Positions 50,029 through 59,489 of a stretch of 64,000 nt of DNA are shown one piece after another. The DNA lies in the NCBI GenBank assembly GCA_937876205.1, contig CALEII010000032.1:62001-126000 (forward strand), written 5' to 3'. The position numbers and the translations under genes are program-made. The notes below the pieces were generated by a model. It saw only the letters and a program-made list of their open reading frames with translations, did not search any database and was not told the origin of the DNA. Numbering within the stretch: the first letter of the stretch is position 1; every line of letters starts with the position of its first letter. This DNA is from an uncultured Clostridia bacterium. Its GTDB lineage: Bacteria > Bacillota > Clostridia > Oscillospirales > Acutalibacteraceae.

Positions 50029-50931
50029 TTGAATTTTCTCGGATTGCTTTCTGTTTCAGACACTCTTTCCTCAACCTGGGATAAGTTCGCAGGTGCGGTA
50101 ATGAGCCTGAATTCAATCAAAGATATTCTTGATATACTGATGGTTGCAGTTATTGTGTATGCACTTATAGTCCAGCTGCGTAAAACTCAGTCCATACAGA
50201 TAATAAAAGGCGTTGCGCTTGTTGCCGTAATTTATCTTGTTGTCAATCTTTTTGAGATGAATGCAAGTAAATTCATATTCAGTAATGTTTTCGGCGACTT
50301 GCTTGTAATTCTTGTTATAATTTTCAGCGGTGAAATAAGGCAGGCTCTTGAAAGAATGGGGCAGAGAAAAAATTTCCCCATTCTGTCACTGTTCAGCTCA
50401 AAGAGTGATAATGAACAGACATATGACGTTATAAACCATATCTGCCGTGCCTGCGCATCAATGAGTGAGAGCAAAACAGGCTCACTTATTGTCATTCAGC
50501 GTAAGTCAATTCTCGGCGATCTGACCCGTCAGAGTGTGCCGATTGATTCCTGTGTCACGACAGAGATGCTTCTGAGTATATTCTATCCCAAGGCAGCTCT
50601 TCACGACGGCGCAATAGTTATTAAGGACGGCAGAATCGTTGCCGCAAGATGTGTTGTGCCTCTTAAGAATGAGAAAGAAGTCACAGAGCATATCGGTACA
50701 CGTCACAGAGCAGCAATTGAAGTGACACTTCGTTCAGATGCCATTGCAGTTGTCACAAGTGAGGAAACAGGCATCATCTCCATTGCCTGCGACGGTCAGC
50801 TCAAAAGAGGTCTCTCAGATGCGGCACTGCGTGAGCTGCTTGTTGATTTCCTCGTTCAGACTGAGGACGATGAAAAGAAGAAAAAGTTCTCATTCGCAAA
50901 AAAACATAAGGGGGAAGATACAGATGAGTAA
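50029..50931 (+). CDS. cdaA: Diadenylate cyclase CdaA
   Basis: A 300-residue membrane enzyme making the second messenger c-di-AMP. Three membrane segments lie in residues 30-100 (ILDILMVAVIVYALIVQL etc.), followed by the DAC domain with the DGA motif at 193-195 (LHDGAIVI) and the RHRAA motif at 225-229. The start is TTG 50029, 6 nt after AGGCGGTG. It overlaps cdaR by 8 nt, the normal Firmicutes order; glmM is not adjacent here. Confidence 0.96.
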   Translation: MNFLGLLSVSDTLSSTWDKFAGAVMSLNSIKDILDILMVAVIVYALIVQLRKTQSIQIIKGVALVAVIYLVVNLFEMNASKFIFSNVFGDLLVILVIIFSGEIRQALERMGQRKNFPILSLFSSKSDNEQTYDVINHICRACASMSESKTGSLIVIQRKSILGDLTRQSVPIDSCVTTEMLLSIFYPKAALHDGAIVIKDGRIVAARCVVPLKNEKEVTEHIGTRHRAAIEVTLRSDAIAVVTSEETGIISIACDGQLKRGLSDAALRELLVDFLVQTEDDEKKKKFSFAKKHKGEDTDE

Positions 50932-51949
50932 CGCTCCCGAAAAGACAAAGACACGAAAAATAAAGTCACTCAATGACATTATGGAAAACAACAAGTTTGT
51001 TTTTCTGCTTTCTCTTTTTATAGCATTTATAGTGTGGGTTGCAGTTGCAATGTATGCAAGCCCTGAGGAAACATTCACTGTATATAATGTACCCATAACA
51101 ATTGACACTCAGAACAGCATCGTGTCACAGAAAGGGTATCAGAGCTTCTGGCAGAGTGCAGACAAGATTGATGTCACCGTCACAGGTCCCAGATATCTTG
51201 TTACGGCACTTACTCCTGAGGATATCCTTGTTTCGGCAAACCTTAATACCGTAGATTCGGCAGGTATTTCACAGCTTGCTCTCAAGGTTTCACTCAGGCA
51301 GCCCAGTCAGGATATAACAATTTCAGCTCAGTCAAAGACTTCTGTTGAAGTGTACTTTGATGTGGAGAAAGAAAAAGTGTTTGATATCCACCTTGATACC
51401 GATGCCATAGCAGAAAAGGTTGCAGACGGTTATCAACTGAATTCAGCAGAGCTTACCGTGTCAACAATCACTCTGAAGGGTCCTGAAACCGAGATCAATA
51501 AGATTGTCAGCATTGTTGCCACACCTGAGCTTCCCGAAGAGCTTCTCTTCACAACGCAGACCTTCAAAACAGTGCTCAGCCTTGAGGGCGCAAGCACTGT
51601 TGATACAGTTTCGGTCAACACCTACTTTGATGTAAAGCAGGAAGAATATTTTGTCAAGGTAAGCATAGACAGACTCGCAGAGCTTGCACCTGAGGTTGCG
51701 TTCACGGGTGAAAAAACAGGCGAAGCAACTGTACGCTTCAATACAACAGTCATTCTTGCAAAAATTGCTACAGAATCAGGCTACGACAGTGAGTCTCTGC
51801 CCATTCTTACGGTTGATTACTCAGAACTGAGCTCAGGCATAAATAAATATTCACTCAAGGCATCTGAGCTTGAGCTTCCCGCAGGTGTAACGGTGAATGA
51901 CGAAACATTTACTTACAATATAACAATAACATTTACACCTTATGAATAA
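50924..51949 (+). CDS. cdaR: CdaA regulator CdaR (YbbR-domain protein)
   Basis: A 341-residue single-pass protein that modulates CdaA. One N-terminal membrane segment at about 27-47 (VFLLSLFIAFIVWVAVAMY), then three to four YbbR repeats on the outside, each about 80 residues and beta-rich (e.g. VTVTGPRYLVTALTPEDI, STITLKGPETEINKIVSI). ATG 50924 follows GGGGGAAG at 6 nt; a longer frame reaching into cdaA is a read-through artefact. Confidence 0.93.
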   Translation: MSNAPEKTKTRKIKSLNDIMENNKFVFLLSLFIAFIVWVAVAMYASPEETFTVYNVPITIDTQNSIVSQKGYQSFWQSADKIDVTVTGPRYLVTALTPEDILVSANLNTVDSAGISQLALKVSLRQPSQDITISAQSKTSVEVYFDVEKEKVFDIHLDTDAIAEKVADGYQLNSAELTVSTITLKGPETEINKIVSIVATPELPEELLFTTQTFKTVLSLEGASTVDTVSVNTYFDVKQEEYFVKVSIDRLAELAPEVAFTGEKTGEATVRFNTTVILAKIATESGYDSESLPILTVDYSELSSGINKYSLKASELELPAGVTVNDETFTYNITITFTPYE

Positions 51950-51969
51950 ACAGTAAAGGAGTGAGGTCA

Positions 51970-53394
51970 GTGTATAAAAGAATATCGGTTGTGGTTGCTG
52001 CAATAATCTGCATCGTCATATTTTTCAGCAGTTGTGATGCGCTGACCTTCAATTCTCCCGAAAATCTTTTAAGACCGCCCAAGCTTTCGGGTGATGACGG
52101 CGAATTGCAATCAGCATTTGAGAAGGCTGTGGCTGAAAAAGGTGAATACATACTCAAATATCCGTCAGCAGGGCAGTACCGTTCCGCATTCGTGCGCAAG
52201 GACTGTGACGGTGACGGAGCAGACGAGGCTTTTGTGTTCTATTCCCTCAAGGCTGAGGAAATGTCTGTTTATATGTATATGCTTGATTTCAAGGACAGAC
52301 AGTGGCAGGCTGTGAGTGAGGTTATGGGTGAGGGTAACGATGTTTACTCAATTGATTTCTGTGACCTTAACGCAGACGGCACAGCAGAGGTGCTTGTGGG
52401 CTGGAGCTCAATTGACTCCAAGGCAAACAAAAAGCTTAGTATCTACTATTCTGATAATCATCAGAATACAATGAATTACAAGATGATTGCACTTGAGTCA
52501 TATACACAGTTATATACTATTGATATTGATTCGGACGGTCATAAGGAAATCCTGACGGCATTGATAAATGCCACACCGGATTCATATACAACCGTGGCAA
52601 AGCTTCTGAAAATGACAAATGTTTTAGGTCCTGTCTGGCAGATAAGTCCTGTGGGACAGGTAAACCTCTATCAGGGCATCACATCGGTGGTGGGCATCAC
52701 ATCAGGTCTCTCAGGCGGCAGACGCTATATCTATATTGATGAGGCTGCAGGTGATTCTTATCTTACAGAAATGCTTTATTGGGATAATTCTCAGAATATG
52801 CTTGCATCGGCTTTTTCCGTTGATTCCTTGTCAATTGCCGATTGTCCCACAAGCAGAAATCATCCCCTTGTGTGCACAGATGTGAATAAGGACGGTGAGC
52901 TTGAAATTCCCGTTACCAGACTTCTGCGGGGCAGCTCTGTCGTCAGGACAAAATCACCTGAAGAATCAGAAAAAGCAATTCAGAATGTACTTCCTGAAAA
53001 TATTTATGTCACAAGCTGGCTTCAGTATGATGAGGGCCGCTTCACTGTAATTGACAGCTATATCGAAAATGCCGACCAAGGCTTCAGAATAGCATATGAT
53101 GAAGATAATATGGCAGACTGGGCAGTCAAATTCTTTCCCGATGAGGGTATATCACAGTTCTTTATGACTGTGAAGAGCAGTGAAACGGATGCGCTGGGAG
53201 ATCCCGAAACATATCTGCTGTTTACACTTGAAGCAACGCCCGTTCAGGAGGAAGCTGACGAAGAAAGTATTGTTGCAAGCAGTGATGAGCATAACTTTGT
53301 GCTTAGCATTGCAGAAAAAGGTGAAGATAGCGGCATTGATGCCGAGTATATCAGGAGTATTTTTTCTCTCAGTGAGAAACAAGGAGATAAATGA
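51970..53394 (+). CDS. Lipoprotein with FG-GAP/VCBS-like calcium loops
   Basis: A 474-residue surface lipoprotein. The signal segment ends in FFSSC, with the lipidated Cys near residue 22. It carries at least four DxDxDG-type loops spread over the protein (DCDGDGADEA, DLNADGTAEV, DIDSDGHKEI, DVNKDGELEI), as in FG-GAP/VCBS beta-propellers that bind calcium. GTG 51970 is used because AAAGGAG (51954-51960) directly abuts the alternative GTG at 51961. It sits between cdaR and a two-component system, with which it overlaps, and may be the sensory partner of that kinase (inference). Confidence 0.82.
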   Translation: MYKRISVVVAAIICIVIFFSSCDALTFNSPENLLRPPKLSGDDGELQSAFEKAVAEKGEYILKYPSAGQYRSAFVRKDCDGDGADEAFVFYSLKAEEMSVYMYMLDFKDRQWQAVSEVMGEGNDVYSIDFCDLNADGTAEVLVGWSSIDSKANKKLSIYYSDNHQNTMNYKMIALESYTQLYTIDIDSDGHKEILTALINATPDSYTTVAKLLKMTNVLGPVWQISPVGQVNLYQGITSVVGITSGLSGGRRYIYIDEAAGDSYLTEMLYWDNSQNMLASAFSVDSLSIADCPTSRNHPLVCTDVNKDGELEIPVTRLLRGSSVVRTKSPEESEKAIQNVLPENIYVTSWLQYDEGRFTVIDSYIENADQGFRIAYDEDNMADWAVKFFPDEGISQFFMTVKSSETDALGDPETYLLFTLEATPVQEEADEESIVASSDEHNFVLSIAEKGEDSGIDAEYIRSIFSLSEKQGDK

Positions 53395-53396
53395 TT

Positions 53397-54104
53397 ATGA
53401 AACGCATACTTGTGGCTGAAGATGAATCAGCAATAAGAGATTTTATTGTTATCAATCTTAAACGCAGCGGGTACGATGTCACAGAGGCAGAAAACGGCAG
53501 AATTGCCATAGAAAAATATGATGAGTGTGACGGTGATTTTGATATTGCCCTGCTTGATATTATGATGCCTGAGACAGACGGTCTTGAGGTGTGCAAATAC
53601 CTCAGACAGAAGAGCAGTACAATAGGTATAATAATGCTCACTGCAAAATCGCAGGAGATGGATAAGGTCACAGGGCTTCTTGTGGGGGCTGACGACTATG
53701 TGATAAAGCCGTTTTCACCGTCTGAGCTTATGGCAAGAATTGATGCCATATACAGGCGTGTGACCGTGAATAAGGAGCTTGCAGACAAAAACCGTGGCGG
53801 CGGTGACTGTGTTGTCAGCGGTGAGTTTACGCTCAATATGAGAACACGCACGCTGAAAAAGGGTGATGAGCCCATTGAACTGACTCAGGTTGAGTTCCAG
53901 ATAATGGAATTCTTTATGAGCAACCCCGATGTATCACATTCAAGACTTGATATACTCAACCACGTATGGGGCGATGATTATTACGGCGACGAAAAGGTTG
54001 TTGACGTAAATATAAGACGGCTCAGGATGAAAATTGAAGATGATTCTTCAAGCCCCGAGCATCTTACAACAGTATGGGGGCTAGGATATAAGTGGATTCC
54101 CTGA
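53397..54104 (+). CDS. OmpR/PhoB family response regulator
   Basis: A 235-residue DNA-binding response regulator. Receiver domain: acidic pair near 8-9 (VAEDESA), phosphoacceptor Asp54 in ALLDIMMPE, Lys near 105 in YVIKPFSP. C-terminal winged helix about 140-235 with ELTQVEFQIMEFFMSNPD and VVDVNIRRLRMKIED. ATG 53397 is used (AAGGAG 10 nt upstream); an in-frame ATG at 53391 is also possible. It is followed by its kinase after 23 nt. Confidence 0.94.
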   Translation: MKRILVAEDESAIRDFIVINLKRSGYDVTEAENGRIAIEKYDECDGDFDIALLDIMMPETDGLEVCKYLRQKSSTIGIIMLTAKSQEMDKVTGLLVGADDYVIKPFSPSELMARIDAIYRRVTVNKELADKNRGGGDCVVSGEFTLNMRTRTLKKGDEPIELTQVEFQIMEFFMSNPDVSHSRLDILNHVWGDDYYGDEKVVDVNIRRLRMKIEDDSSSPEHLTTVWGLGYKWIP

Positions 54105-54127
54105 TTTGACGGAAGGAGGAATACGGT

Positions 54128-55537
54128 ATGCGCACGGGCGGTATCACAAGACGCTGGATAATGAACACACTCAGTGTTATTATCCTTATCCTTGTTATTG
54201 TCAATGTGGCTGCATCCGTGTTCATAAAAAGCTATTATTATGAAATGGCTGAGAATACCATAGATTCAAAGGTCCAGCGCTCTGCAGTGCAGACATTTTT
54301 CAATAACTACACGGATTCGGGCAGTGAAAAGTTTGCTGAGGGTGCAAGGGAATTTGCAGAAAGCTACGGCTACAGCCATCTTATGGACGTATGGGTGACT
54401 GACAGCAACGGAGAGGTCATTGTTTCATCTGCAGGCTTCTCAGTTGACGATTCAACCGTTATGGTTGACTTTGAAAATGCAAAAAAAGCTGAAAACGGTA
54501 CGGGAATGTGGACGGGACGCAACAGCAACGGCGAAAAAATTATGGCTAAGACCTTCACTGTTCTCAATTCCGACGGCTCTCTTGCAGGCTCGGTAAGGCT
54601 TATAGTGTCTCTTGAGGATCTTGACCGTCAGCATATTATATATACAATATTTATACTGCTGCTGAGCATAATTGCGCTGTCATTTGTTGCAGTGTCGGGT
54701 ATGTTCTTCATCAGGTCGATTGTGCACCCTGTTGCCCGTATAAATGAAACGGCAAAGCTCATTGCAAAGGGTGACTTCAATGCAAGAGTTGAAAGCAGCA
54801 ACAACAATGACGAAATCAGCGAGCTTTGTGACACTGTCAATTATATGTCGGCAGAAATTGCACGTTCAGATAAGGTCAGAAATGAATTCATATCAACCGT
54901 TTCACACGAGCTGAGAACGCCGCTTACAGCCATTAAGGGCTGGGCTGAGACCATAAGGGATATCGGTGACGCCGAAATGACCGAAAAGGGTATCGATGTT
55001 ATAATCAGTGAGGCTGACAGACTTTATAATATTGTTGAAGACCTTCTTGATTTCTCAAAAATGCAGAGCGGCCGAATGGTTATGCGTGCAGAGCCGGTTG
55101 ATGCCGTGGCAGAGCTTGAATCGGCTGTTGAAGTGTTTATGGACAGAGCAAAGCGTGACGGTATTACACTTATATACAATGCCCCGGAATTTACGGCGCC
55201 GATGTCTGCTGACAGAAATCTTCTCAAGCAGGTTTTTGCAAATATTCTTGACAATGCGTTCAAGTACACGGGCAGTGGCGGCAGAGTAGCTGTTTTTGCA
55301 GAAAAAGCAGGCACAAACTTTGTTGTCTCCATTGCTGATACAGGCTGCGGAATTTCCCCCGAGGACCTTCCGCATATTACAGAAAAATTCTACAAGGCAA
55401 ATATGTCTGTCAGAGGGTCAGGCATAGGTCTTGCAGTTGTTGATGAGATAATCAGAATGCACGGCGGTAAGCTTGATATTTCAAGCACTCCCGGTAAGGG
55501 GACTGTTGTTACGGTTTTCTTACCCGCAGATAATTAA
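54128..55537 (+). CDS. Sensor histidine kinase
   Basis: A 469-residue membrane kinase. First membrane segment near 13-35, an extracellular sensor domain of about 140 residues, second membrane segment near 175-198, HAMP about 200-250, HisKA with the phospho-acceptor His260 in VSHELRTPLTAIKGW, and HATPase with NILDNAFKYTG (N box), DTGCGISPEDLP (G1) and GSGIGLAVV (G2). GGAAGGAGG lies before ATG 54128. It pairs with the upstream response regulator. Confidence 0.95.
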   Translation: MRTGGITRRWIMNTLSVIILILVIVNVAASVFIKSYYYEMAENTIDSKVQRSAVQTFFNNYTDSGSEKFAEGAREFAESYGYSHLMDVWVTDSNGEVIVSSAGFSVDDSTVMVDFENAKKAENGTGMWTGRNSNGEKIMAKTFTVLNSDGSLAGSVRLIVSLEDLDRQHIIYTIFILLLSIIALSFVAVSGMFFIRSIVHPVARINETAKLIAKGDFNARVESSNNNDEISELCDTVNYMSAEIARSDKVRNEFISTVSHELRTPLTAIKGWAETIRDIGDAEMTEKGIDVIISEADRLYNIVEDLLDFSKMQSGRMVMRAEPVDAVAELESAVEVFMDRAKRDGITLIYNAPEFTAPMSADRNLLKQVFANILDNAFKYTGSGGRVAVFAEKAGTNFVVSIADTGCGISPEDLPHITEKFYKANMSVRGSGIGLAVVDEIIRMHGGKLDISSTPGKGTVVTVFLPADN

Positions 55538-55558
55538 AATGAAAGGATGCTGATTAAA

Positions 55559-56623
55559 ATGGCAGATAAAAATACAGAAAAGAATCCCAGACTCGGTAAA
55601 GCAGGCGGTCAGGCACTTATGGAGGGTATTATGATGAACGGTCCCGAGGGTGCCGCAATGTCCGTGCGTCAGACAGACGGTACTATTATTACCGTTCCCA
55701 AGGAATTTAAGCACGCCCGTGACAAGGTTAAATTCCTCGGACTACCCATAATAAGAGGTATTGTGAACTTTGTTGAATCTATGTTGCTGGGATATAAGTG
55801 TCTTATGGAATCGGCAGAGCTTTCAGGTCAGCTTGAGCTTGAGGAATCAGAAGAAAATATGTCAAAGCTCGACAAATGGATAAGTGACCACTTCGGCCCC
55901 AAAATGATGGCTGTTATTTCAGGCATTGCGATGGTGCTCGGTGTGGGACTTGCATTTGTGTTGTTTATGTATGCCCCTGCAAAGCTCGTTGGACTTTTTG
56001 ACACATATGTGCTTGGTGATTTTATGCTCAATCACGCAATGCGTCCCCTGTTTGAAGGTATAATCAGAATCGCAATTTTCATCGGCTATCTTGCAGCCGT
56101 TACAAATATGAAGGATATCAGACGTGTATTTATGTATCACGGTGCTGAGCACAAGACAATTTTCTGCTATGAAGCAGGCGAGGAGCTTACGGTGGAGAAT
56201 GTAAAGAAATACAAGCGTTACCACCCCCGCTGCGGTACAAGCTTTATGTTTATAATTCTTATAATCAGTATTCTTGCTTCTTCTGCACTTGCTGTTGTTC
56301 TCAGACAGTTCCCCGGTCTTACAATCGGCGGTGAGCATATACTCAATGTTGCCTGGGCATGGTCAATTATCAAGGTGCTTATTATGCCGCTTGTAATGGG
56401 TATCGGCTATGAAATACTCAAGTTCTCAGGCAAACACGACAATAAGCTTATGCGTATTCTTGTGGCTCCCGGTCTGTGGATGCAGAGACTGACAACAAAA
56501 GAGCCCGATGATGATATGATTGAGGTCGGTATCACTGCACTCAAGGCTGTTACAGAGGGGATTCCTGCTCAGCCTGAGGTGAAGCAGGATGAAAACACTG
56601 ACGGAGAGACTGAAAGTGACTGA
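55559..56623 (+). CDS. DUF1385 (YqhQ-like) membrane protein
   Basis: A 354-residue protein of the DUF1385/YqhQ family, common in Firmicutes beside prmC/prfA. Starts with the family hallmark GGQALMEGIMMNGPEGAAMSV; membrane segments near 120-150, 165-190, 225-250 and 260-290; the conserved MYHGAEHKTIFCYEAGE and RYHPRCGTSF motifs lie between. Function unknown; the His/Cys motifs suggest a metal or redox site. ATG 55559 is chosen over one at 55547 that overlaps AAAGG. Confidence 0.92.
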   Translation: MADKNTEKNPRLGKAGGQALMEGIMMNGPEGAAMSVRQTDGTIITVPKEFKHARDKVKFLGLPIIRGIVNFVESMLLGYKCLMESAELSGQLELEESEENMSKLDKWISDHFGPKMMAVISGIAMVLGVGLAFVLFMYAPAKLVGLFDTYVLGDFMLNHAMRPLFEGIIRIAIFIGYLAAVTNMKDIRRVFMYHGAEHKTIFCYEAGEELTVENVKKYKRYHPRCGTSFMFIILIISILASSALAVVLRQFPGLTIGGEHILNVAWAWSIIKVLIMPLVMGIGYEILKFSGKHDNKLMRILVAPGLWMQRLTTKEPDDDMIEVGITALKAVTEGIPAQPEVKQDENTDGETESD

Positions 56624-57470
56624 TATAAAAGCACTTCTGCGCAATGCCGAAAAAAAACTGATTTATTCTGACGCACCTGATGTTGATGCCTTTGAGCTTT
56701 TCAGCAAGGCAACGGGACTTTCACGCAGCGATATTCTTCTTTGCCCGCAAAAACACATAGAAAACGACAAGCTCAGACAGTTTGATGAATATATCAGCAG
56801 AAGGGCTACAGGATATCCTCTTCAGTATATTCTCGGTGAGTGGGATTTTTACGGCAATACATTTTCTGTGGGCGAAGGTGTGCTCATACCACGCAGTGAA
56901 ACTGAGCAGATTGCCCACGAAGCGTGCTTGTTTTTGAAAAACAAGAAAAATAAAGTTGTTTTTGACCTTTGCTCAGGCAGCGGCTGTATAGGACTTTCGG
57001 TTGCGGTCAACAATCCTGATTGCAGAGTGTTTCTCTTTGACAATTCGCCCTATGCGCTGGATTTTTCAAAGCGTAATGCTGAAAAATCAGCTCTTGACAA
57101 TGTGGAAATTCTTGATTATGATGTTTTTCTCGGGTTTGCGAATTCTTCTCTCCCTACTCCCGATGTGATTCTTTCAAACCCGCCGTATGTAACAAAAGAC
57201 GAATTTGCCACCTTGCAGAAAGAAATTTTTTATGAGCCCGAATCAGCTATTGTCTGTGAGGGTGACGGACTTGATTTTTACAGATGTATAGCTTCACAAT
57301 GGCTCCCTTATCTGAATGACGGCGGCTTCTTTATGCTTGAAAGCGGTGAGGAGCAGCCTGAAAAAATAGTGGATATTATGAAAAACACGCCGGCACTCAG
57401 CTTTAATAAATATAATGTAATGTGCTGTAACGATATGTACGGCGTCTGCCGTTTTGTAAAAGGAGGATAA
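56616..57470 (+). CDS. prmC: Peptide chain release factor N5-glutamine methyltransferase
   Basis: A 284-residue SAM-dependent enzyme that methylates the GGQ glutamine of release factors. N-terminal helical domain 1-90 with RRATGYPLQYILGEWDFYG; SAM site VFDLCSGSGCIGLSVA near 113-128; catalytic NPPYV near 188. The GTG 56616 start lies 7 nt after GGAGAG and overlaps the upstream stop; an ATG at 56589 is possible but lies deeper in the DUF1385 gene. Confidence 0.94.
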   Translation: MTDIKALLRNAEKKLIYSDAPDVDAFELFSKATGLSRSDILLCPQKHIENDKLRQFDEYISRRATGYPLQYILGEWDFYGNTFSVGEGVLIPRSETEQIAHEACLFLKNKKNKVVFDLCSGSGCIGLSVAVNNPDCRVFLFDNSPYALDFSKRNAEKSALDNVEILDYDVFLGFANSSLPTPDVILSNPPYVTKDEFATLQKEIFYEPESAIVCEGDGLDFYRCIASQWLPYLNDGGFFMLESGEEQPEKIVDIMKNTPALSFNKYNVMCCNDMYGVCRFVKGG

Positions 57471-57472
57471 TA

Positions 57473-58171
57473 ATGTTATTTGATATATTCGATTATATCC
57501 GTGAAGGCGAATATGCCCTGCTTTTTATCAATCTTGCATCAATACTGTTTGTTGTTTTTTGCACACTGCCCGTACACGAGTACGCACATGCATGGACGGC
57601 AGTGAAGCTCGGTGACGATACTCCGAGACTTCAGGGCAGACTGACTCTCAGACCTATGGCGCATATTGATATTTTCGGTGCTCTTATGATACTTATTGTT
57701 GGCTTCGGCTATGCAAAGCCTGTCAGAGTAAATATGCACAACCTTAAAAACGGCAGAAAAAGCTTTGCTCTTGTTGCCCTTGCAGGTCCGGTGTCAAATC
57801 TTATTATGGCATTCATATTCACAATTCTTGAAAACATTGTGCTTGTGATTTCACTCAATATGAATGTTCCCGAGGCATTTTATCTTGTTTTCGGCAGCTT
57901 TTTCAGCTTTGCGGCGACAATAAATATTTCTCTTGCAGTGTTCAATCTTCTGCCCATTCCTCCTCTTGACGGCTCAAGAATTGCAAATCTGCTTCTCCCT
58001 GCAAAGTATTATTACACAATAATGAAATATGAAAGATATATTATGATAGGTATGTTTGTGCTTCTGTGGACAGGAATCCTCTCAAAACCGTTGTCTCTGC
58101 TTGCAGGGCTTGTATCAATGGGCTTTGAGTTTGTTGCGCGTCTGCCTTTCACACTGATGGGATTGTTATAA
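57473..58171 (+). CDS. Site-2 protease family (M50B) membrane peptidase
   Basis: A 232-residue membrane metalloprotease. Zinc site HEYAH (His35, Glu36, His39) in the first membrane helix; the second zinc ligand motif NLLPIPPLDGSRIA near 163-176. Four to five further membrane segments. A minimal M50B without PDZ domain, usual length for the family that neighbours scpA in Firmicutes. AAAGGAGG overlaps the end of prmC. Confidence 0.93.
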   Translation: MLFDIFDYIREGEYALLFINLASILFVVFCTLPVHEYAHAWTAVKLGDDTPRLQGRLTLRPMAHIDIFGALMILIVGFGYAKPVRVNMHNLKNGRKSFALVALAGPVSNLIMAFIFTILENIVLVISLNMNVPEAFYLVFGSFFSFAATINISLAVFNLLPIPPLDGSRIANLLLPAKYYYTIMKYERYIMIGMFVLLWTGILSKPLSLLAGLVSMGFEFVARLPFTLMGLL

Positions 58172-58173
58172 TT

Positions 58174-58914
58174 ATGGATAAACCGCAATATAAAACAGAG
58201 GTTTTTGAAGGGCCTCTTGACCTGCTTCTTCATCTTATATCAAAGCACAAGCTTAACATAAACGATATTCCCATTTTTGAGCTTGTGGAGCAGTATATAG
58301 CGTATGTTCAGCTTATGCAGGAAGAAAATATGGAGATTGCCAGTGAATTTCTTGAGATGGCGGCAAGACTTGTTTATATCAAGACTGTTTCACTGCTTCC
58401 CGTATATGAAGAAGCCGAAAACCTGAAAAAAGAGCTTACAGGCGAGCTGATTGAGTATCAGGCCTGCAAGATTATGGCAAAAAAGCTGTCTGAACAGTCG
58501 GGCGGTATAGATAAAATGGTCCGTTCTCCCTCTGAGGTTGAGGCAGACCTTACATATTCAAGACTTCACGATGCTTTTGAGCTTTTTTCCGCCTATGTCA
58601 ACGCAGCAGGCAAAAAATTGAGAAATCTTCCTCCTCCCGAGGATTCCTTCAAGGAGATTGTCGAAAAAGCTGTTGTGTCTGTAAATGTGAAGATAGACAA
58701 TATCTATTCCATTGTGATGAAGACAGGCAGAATAAAGGTTTTTGACATTTTTTCAATGGCAAAAAGCAGAAGTGAGCTTGTGGCTTCCTTCCTTGCTATT
58801 CTTGAAATGGCAAAGAATAAGAGCATAAAGCTTTCAGGTGAGCTCGAGGAGCTTGAAATAGAAATTGATTTTGACGCAAATGAGGGTGATGAAAACGGAA
58901 ACGCAGAAGCTTAA
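58174..58914 (+). CDS. scpA: Segregation and condensation protein A
   Basis: A 246-residue kleisin subunit of the SMC-ScpAB condensin. It begins with the ScpA hallmark FEGPLDLLLHLISKHKLNI, then EFLEMAARLVYIKTVSLLP near 60-80, and ends with a winged-helix domain (VFDIFSMAKSRSELVASFLA, LEMAKNKSIKL). Overlaps scpB by 26 nt. Confidence 0.96.
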   Translation: MDKPQYKTEVFEGPLDLLLHLISKHKLNINDIPIFELVEQYIAYVQLMQEENMEIASEFLEMAARLVYIKTVSLLPVYEEAENLKKELTGELIEYQACKIMAKKLSEQSGGIDKMVRSPSEVEADLTYSRLHDAFELFSAYVNAAGKKLRNLPPPEDSFKEIVEKAVVSVNVKIDNIYSIVMKTGRIKVFDIFSMAKSRSELVASFLAILEMAKNKSIKLSGELEELEIEIDFDANEGDENGNAEA

Positions 58915-59464
58915 AGCAGTGCTTGAGGCAGTTTTGTTTGCTTCAGGCGAGCCGCTTGATATAGAGAAAACAGCCAGAACTCTGCTTGTTGACAAGTCAA
59001 CTGTGGAGAATTGCCTGAGCGAAATAGCCGAGGAATACAGCTCCGATAACCACGGTATAGAGCTTCTTAATCTGGCAGGTAAATATCAGTTTGCCACAAA
59101 AGAGGAGCACGCAGCAGAAATCAGAGCCGTGCTCAGTATGAAGAAAAATACACCTTTATCATCAGCTGCATTTGAGGTGCTCGCAATTGTTGCTTACAAC
59201 CAGCCCGTGACAAAGGCATTTATTGAACAGGTCAGAGGTGTTGACTGCTCAGGTGTTATATCAACACTTTGCCAGAGAAATCTGATTGAGGAGCACGGAA
59301 GACTTGACTTGCCGGGCAGACCTCTGTTATACTGTACTACAGATAACTTTTTAAGATGCTTTGAAATGTCGTCTCTTGACGAACTGCCAGAGCTTCCCGA
59401 GAGACCTGCCGAGACAAAGCTCAGCGACTCTGATGAAGTTGACGGGCAGATGTCACTTCTTTGA
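58889..59464 (+). CDS. scpB: Segregation and condensation protein B
   Basis: A 191-residue partner of ScpA with two winged helices. Landmarks: LEAVLFASGEPLDIEKTA near 9-26, FEVLAIVAYNQPVTKAFIEQ near 93-112, VRGVDCSGVISTL and GRPLLYCTTDNFL. ATG 58889, inside scpA, has GAGGGTG upstream. Confidence 0.95.
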   Translation: MKTETQKLKAVLEAVLFASGEPLDIEKTARTLLVDKSTVENCLSEIAEEYSSDNHGIELLNLAGKYQFATKEEHAAEIRAVLSMKKNTPLSSAAFEVLAIVAYNQPVTKAFIEQVRGVDCSGVISTLCQRNLIEEHGRLDLPGRPLLYCTTDNFLRCFEMSSLDELPELPERPAETKLSDSDEVDGQMSLL

Positions 59465-59489
59465 TTAAAAAGCTAAAGGAGGCATTCTG

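Noticed and set aside
50738..50923. N-terminal extension of cdaR by 62 codons
   Set aside because: This segment overlaps the DAC domain of cdaA out of frame; the ATG at 50924 has a strong ribosome site and precedes the membrane anchor.
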